64,000 nt of DNA from Apium graveolens (Eukaryota > Streptophyta > Magnoliopsida > Apiales > Apiaceae): the NCBI RefSeq assembly GCF_009905375.1, contig NC_133649.1, forward strand, positions 222,886,090-222,950,089. The letters are read 5' to 3'. Position 1 is the stretch's first letter. Each line of letters begins with the position of its first letter. The position numbers and the translations under genes were made by a program. The notes beneath the pieces are model-generated. The model searched no databases and had not been told where the DNA came from. It saw nothing but the letters and a program-made list of their open reading frames with translations. Shown in pieces: positions 59,178 through 64,000 of the stretch.

Positions 59178-60444
59178 AAGGAAACTAAATACTGATGCAA
59201 GAAAATCTTCTATTCAAAAGAAGACAAGTTCTGAAGCTGCTCAAACTCAAAATATGATAGCAAGTACTGATAAACAAAATCTGATATCAAGTTCTGATAA
59301 GCAAAGTAAGATGACAAAGCCTGATGTTCTGATACAAGGTGGAAGTCAAGACTCTCAGAAGTTTTTTCAAACTCCGAAGCTAAAGGGAAAGCAGAATATT
59401 GTCTACTACAAGGATCCCAAGATTCAGACACTTGATGAAGAGATTGCTAGAAGATTAATTCTGAAGCATAATTCTGGAATGGATTTAGAAAATCTCAAGG
59501 AGGAAGAAGCTAGATTTAAAGCTGAAAAGACAAATCTAAATCCAAAAGCTTCCGTTGGAAAGAAACCTCCAAGGCCTAAGGAAAAAGGCATTATGATCAA
59601 GGAGAAGTCAAATACTGAGGTATCAAAGCCCAAAACAAGATCACAGACTGAGATTGATCCCAAAGACAAAAGGAAGGGAAAAGTTGATGAACCAACCAAG
59701 CCACTGGAGATGAAAATTCCTCAAATCCTGATGAAACCAGTGTGCAAAATGGTTCAAGTTACTGATGATACTCTTGCTGAAGATGAAGATGTTCAAACTC
59801 TGAAAAGAAGGAAGATTTCTGAAGAATCAAAGATAACCTCTGACAGTGCTCAAGTTGTTCAGAGTGAAGAACTGCAAGCTACAATAGAAACAACCAGTTC
59901 TGATAAAGTCATCAAGACATCAACCTCTGACATAAATCAAGTTGATTTAGACAGAATGAAAGTAGCTGATAAAAAGAAACTTCTATGGAAAAATGTCAAA
60001 CCATCAGATCCAAAGAAAAGCCAATTGCTGTCTGATTTCATGACTATTGGGTTAAATGCTAGAGAATCAAGAGACAGGGTTGGACTAGGTTCTGATGAAG
60101 CTAAAATCAAGATAGGAGTTGAAGTTGCTACTAGAGATCCATTTTTGTTAACTGACAAACCTCTTGAAGATGTTACACAGAAACACCTTGATAAGGTTAT
60201 CTCTGTTCAAGTGGTACTGGATGCTCATGACAAGCACAATGTCAAAGAAAATATGATTCTATTTCTTGAAGATGGAAGGACATATCAAATGTCAGAATCA
60301 GATGTGCTAAATAAATCTCTGAAAGAACTTCAATTCTTTCATTATCTTTTAGAGATAAAGTCTGATATTACCAGGAGATGGTCAAATTTCATATTGAAGA
60401 CCATAAGAGATAAAGCTAGAATTTCTAGATCAAGGGTTACATAA

Positions 60445-60559
60445 TTCATTCCTAATATTGTTGAAGATGATGGAAGTGAGATTCCAATAAAGAAGGATTC
60501 TACTAAACTTAAAGTAATTCTGAAAGAGAAATGTCTATACTACAATGAAAATTCTTCTC
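60445..60559 (+). other. Last visible piece of C ORF3 before the D insertion
   Basis: The ORF3 frame continues after the TAA at 60442 (FIPNIVEDDG, KVILKEKCLYYNE) and then stops abruptly at the LTR of D. Confidence 0.6.
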
Positions 60560-61165
60560 TGTTAGCTCACACACACTGTAGAAGGGGGTTGAATACAGTG
60601 TTTACTACAATCAAATCTATTTAAAGAATACACGTAACAGAACACAGATTTTATTCAAGATAATAAACTTTGTTACAATATGGAACTGTCCTCTCTCAGT
60701 GATGAACAAATTATCACGAGAGCTGCTAGGGTTACAATGAATAATAACTTCGATAATGATAACACGTATAGTGTAAATCCTATGCCTATGTTTATATGCT
60801 ACACAGTTACAAGATAATCTTCTAATTGATATTGAATATAATTATGCTTCCTAAAATATATCAATCAGTTATCTTTTCTTCCAAGTATTCTATTCATCAT
60901 AGAATTCCTTCTTCATGCATATTTTTTCTTGTGTTTGTCTTGATCTTCTTTCCTTTCAATCAATCGCCTGCCTTATCTGAAAGTCTCCTTAAGTCCTGAT
61001 ATTATCTCATGATAAATATCTCCTGATAACTTAAGTTCTGATATCTTAAGTTCTGACTTCAATATAAGTACTGATTTCCAGTTAAGTACTGATTTGTCCT
61101 GTTAAGTAAGATCTGAAAACTAAACACAAATCATATTAGACATGACATCACAAATATATCTAACA
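60560..61165 (-). repeat. 3' LTR of element D
   Basis: 606 bp. Plus-strand start TGTTAGCTCACACACACTG and end AAATATATCTAACA are the complements of a C-type LTR end and start. It contains AGTTCTGATATC, AGTCCTGATATT and AGTACTGATTT copies of the family motif at 60985-61105. Confidence 0.9.
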
Positions 61166-61176
61166 ATCTCCCCCAA
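61166..61176 (-). promoter_or_regulatory. Polypurine tract of element D
   Basis: TTGGGGGAGAT on the minus strand, directly at the inner LTR edge. Confidence 0.75.
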
Positions 61177-61370
61177 CTTGTAAATTAGCATAATATACAA
61201 GTTTAACAGATATTTGATGATGTCAAAAATATTAAGTACAAATGCATGAGAATTTTGATTATATAACTACAACTTACAGTCCTGATAGCTTTACCATCCT
61301 TAAAGTCTGATAACAGCTTCAGTCTGTATACACTTCAAAATTTAAGCAGTTGTAGATCTTTGACTTGGCT

Positions 61371-64000
61371 TCAATTTCTGATCTCTTTGATGTCAGGAGT
61401 TGTTCTGAGATAGTTTTTCAACAAACATCTCTCAGCATATTCAAGTTCATTAACCATCCTCCTTTTAGCATTTTTCAATTCAGCTGTATCTTCACTAGTT
61501 TGAAAAATAGCAGCCCTGAGATCATTTATTTTAGCTTTCATTATGTCCTGATCTAGTCTGATCAGATATGCCTTGTCAGGCCCTAGATTGAATTCCACAA
61601 CCTTATAACCCAGAAAAGTAGTTATGATCTTAGCAGTGTTAGGTTTCATTTCAACAATATCACCTTTGTGATCTCTGTACTTGGGACAATATGGGTTGTC
61701 AGACTTTACAGAGTAAAGCTTCTTCTGTCTTTGAATTTGTGACTTTAAATAACCTGCAACACCATCTATTAATCTATTTATCACTTGAAGTAGGAATAGA
61801 ACATGTTCCAGTTCTTCAAAATACTTCAATGAAATAGCTTTTTTCCTAATCTGGAATACCCTACCATCTGTCATAAAATATAACATGATGTGTTCTTTCA
61901 AAATAGAATGGTAAACCATTTGTACATATTCAAGTTTATTCAATCTTTCAAGAGTTGCTCCTATTCCTGGTTCACTTAAGGAAGTTGGATCATTGGTAGT
62001 GTTGTGTATTCTCCTTTCATCAGAACTACCCAATCCAGATTTATCTCTTGCTTCATTTCCTGTAACAACTCTTGCTTCAAAACCACTTGTTACAGTCTTC
62101 AAAGGTTGAGTCTGTTTAGCTTTGGTGAATCCTGGTAGGAGTATCTTTGAAGGTTTAACATGAACAATGTCAGAGGTTTCCTTTTCTTTATCTTCTGATA
62201 TCAAGTCAACTTGAGCTATCTCAGAGGTTGCTTGCTTCACTGTCATATCAGAATTTACTAAGTCTTGACTCTGAACAACATGAGCCATGTCAGAGGTTAT
62301 TTGAGAAATCTTCTTTTACAACAGAGTAAGACTAGCATCTTCTTCACCAATTATTTCTTCATCCATGACCGGCATATAAACCTTTACAGGTTCATCAACT
62401 TTTTCTTTGCTCTTGGACCTTGAATCTATTTCCACTTGTGATTTGGCTTTGGTTGCCTCAGAATTTGTTCTTTCTTTTATCACAATACCCTTAAGCTTTG
62501 GAAGTTTCTTTTCATCTTCAGAAGCTTTAGATTTAGAGTTGACTTTTTCTGCTTTAAGTCTAGCTTCTTCTTCCTTTAGACTCTCAAAGTCCATTCCTGG
62601 ATTTTCTTTAAGAAATAATTCCTTTGAAATTTCTTCATCAAGTTCCAGATCTTCACCAGAACTTATCCTTTTACCAGTATCAGAACTTATTCTTCTCCCA
62701 GTATCAGAACTTGAACCTTGACTTGTAATTCTAGCTTTACTTGATAAAAATCCTTTGCCTTGAATTTGACCTCTACCCTTATCAGAGTTTCCCTGGTCAT
62801 CATTTCCATCATCCTTTCCCTTCAGTGTCTGAATAGATTTTCATTTGGACTTAATCACTTTCTCCCCCTTTTTGGCATCAGCTGGTAAAAGAAGAGAGAC
62901 AAGCAATTCCACTGAGGATTGAATCTCATTGAGTTGAGTTTGCTGAGAAGCTTGATTATTTAGAATTTCATCAATCTGAATTTGTTGCTTCTCCTGAGTT
63001 TTCTCAATGTAGGCAATTATGTCAAAGGCTGGCTTCAAAAATCTGTTCTTTTCAAGTTTCATATTCATATCTTGCTGGATCAAGGTTTCTTGAATTTTGT
63101 TCACCTTGGCATGAGTTGTTGAGTGTAGACCTTGAACGTGCCTAGTACTCAATGCGTAACTCTCAGCTGTGCCTTAAAATCATCATTTATCAGCATTTCA
63201 TCAGCTTTTGCCAGATGCTCAGCAAGAATCTTTTCAGAAGGAACAAAACTAACTGTGTTCCATTCCTTAGTCCAATCCTTTTCTCTAGGAGTTTCACTCT
63301 AAGGTACTGGTGCCTCTCTAACAAACTTCTTTATCAAATTAGCTTTGTTAACTGTTTGTTGAGGTGCATGTCCTGATGGACCAGCTGCATCAGCATCTAG
63401 ATTAGTAACAGTTTCACCAGTAGTTTCAGCATTATCAGCATCAGAACTTATAGATCCAGCAGTATCAGCATCCTCTGATAGAATAGCAGTATGTGAGGCA
63501 ATCGAGGTTCAACATCATCCTCTAAATTCTGATCTGCAGCTAAGTTCTTATCAACAGCCAAATCTTGATGCCCACCTAAAGTCTGATTTTCATCATCCAG
63601 ATTCTTAATTGGTGTAGTTGGAATATCTTCATTGAAATCAGCATCTTGAATTGGTGTTGTTAGTGGAGTGAATTGAGTTGCTGGAGCTTCCAAGTACAGA
63701 ACCTCAGGCACCATCAAGTTATGAATATCAATTTCAGCACTTGTACCTGGGTCTTCAGTATGTACTGGATCAATTATTGGTGACATAGGAGGTGTAGGTA
63801 TTCTGTCTTGAGTAGGAGGTGTAGATGCAGTGGCTTCAACAAATTCTGGTTGTGCAGAAGGAAGTGATTCAATAACAACTGGTTCTATTGGGATCAAAGA
63901 TTCCTGACCGCCTTCCTTAGCTGCTTCCTCTACATCCTCTGAATCGGACTCAACTATGTCCCTGTGAGCTCTTTGCTTTTTAATTTTCTTCAAGGGTGGA
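61371..64000 (-). pseudogene. ORF3 of element D, C-terminal part
   Basis: Open pieces on the minus strand: 63993-63448 (acidic/Pro-rich, PMSP, IDIHNLMVPEVLYLEAP), 63152-62841 (helical, HVQGLHSTTHAKVNKIQ, ending before GDAKKGEK-type sequence), 62594-62316 (Lys/Glu-rich, SLKEEEARLKAEK) and 62288-61371 (305 aa C-terminal domain: GRVFQIRKK, DNPYCPKYRDHKGDIVEMKP, RRMVNELEYAERCLLKNYL). Breaks are stops or frameshifts. It gives the best view of the C-terminal domain in this family. No membrane segment. Function unknown. Confidence 0.72.

Larger units (their letters stand above)
48633..60559 (+). mobile_element. Element C: SIRE-type copia element inserted in F, cut by D
   Basis: Contains 5' LTR, primer-binding site, gag, pol, 1.5-kb spacer and most of ORF3. 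The 3' end is beyond the window because D interrupts ORF3 at 60560. A hAT-type MITE sits in ORF3. The LTR is short (565 bp) compared with A. Stops and frameshifts in every ORF. Family relatives in the window: D and E. Confidence 0.88.
56490..60559 (+). pseudogene. ORF3 of element C, interrupted by a MITE and by element D
   Basis: ATG at 56490 (MAPKDIVF). Breaks: TGA 56607-56609 (probably CGA to TGA), TAA at 57438-57440, a frameshift near 57700, TAG at 58532-58534, the MITE at 58766-59177, and TAA at 60442-60444. The N-terminal domain (IIFITGEDAHVVTLATVRQTLHL, RREWSFFFDCITRTF, SNFDAI) corresponds to A's. The middle is acidic and Pro-rich with IDIHKLIIPTVLYLEAP, nearly the same as IDIHNLMVPEVLYLEAP in D. 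A helical stretch (58300-58530) is followed by a Lys-rich C-terminal half. It is cut at 60559 by D's LTR. Function unknown. Confidence 0.75.
60560..64000 (-). mobile_element. Element D: 3' part of a C-family SIRE element (-)
   Basis: D's 3' LTR (60560-61165) is followed on its internal side by a polypurine tract and ORF3, which runs off the right edge. The LTR starts in the middle of C's ORF3, so D inserted into C. The other end and the target duplication are outside the window. Confidence 0.85.

Overview
The window is repeat-dense nuclear DNA from a flowering plant, very likely a eudicot with a large genome. The evidence is nested Ty1/copia retrotransposons primed by initiator-tRNA-Met, plant-type MITEs, a CACTA terminus, a FAR1/FHY3-type pseudogene and a fragment of a plant ARGONAUTE gene. 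The sequence does not fix the species; an Apiales-like host is only a guess. I found no intact host gene, rRNA, tRNA or CRISPR array.

Layout. 1-4431: 3' part of a SIRE-type copia element (G, +), with extra 3' ORF and 3' LTR. 4432-10731: degenerate LTR retrotransposon, probably gypsy-type, with a very long LTR. About 10.8-16.95 kb: a SIRE-type element (B, -) lacking the integrase core and reverse transcriptase; its 5' LTR is split by element A and resumes at 30436-31679. 17147-30435: element A (+), a complete 13.3-kb SIRE-type element with 1108-bp LTRs and a 5-bp target duplication (ACTAT). 31.68-32.84 kb: ARGONAUTE PIWI fragment beside a CACTA right end. 33.1-34.3 kb: inverted-repeat element containing a Stowaway MITE. 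34.98-37.6 kb: FAR1-related pseudogene. 38.65-39.65 kb: 3' end of element E (-). 39.65-48.63 kb: element F (-), a relative of B. 48.63-60.56 kb: element C (+), inserted in F's pol and carrying a hAT-type MITE. 60.56-64.0 kb: element D (-), inserted in C and running off the window.

All the SIRE-type elements follow one plan: LTR, gag with two zinc knuckles, protease-integrase-RT-RNase H, a 0.5-1.5-kb spacer, then a very large 3' ORF (about 1,500 codons) with no visible signal peptide or membrane segment. Nearly all copies are broken by nonsense codons and frameshifts; A is the youngest and best preserved.

The most unusual signal is a family-specific short motif scattered through each element family. 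In A it is TCAACGGATA / TATCCGTTGA (LTRs, gag, integrase-RT linker, pol-ORF3 spacer, ORF3; both orientations, different reading frames, several perfect hairpins). In C/D/E it is AAGTTCTGATA-like. In B/F it is ACTTATCGAGAAGTC-like. G has a fourth motif in its LTR. The motif differs between families but sits in the same places, which suggests a nucleotide-level function such as transcription-factor binding, RNA recognition or self-recognition.
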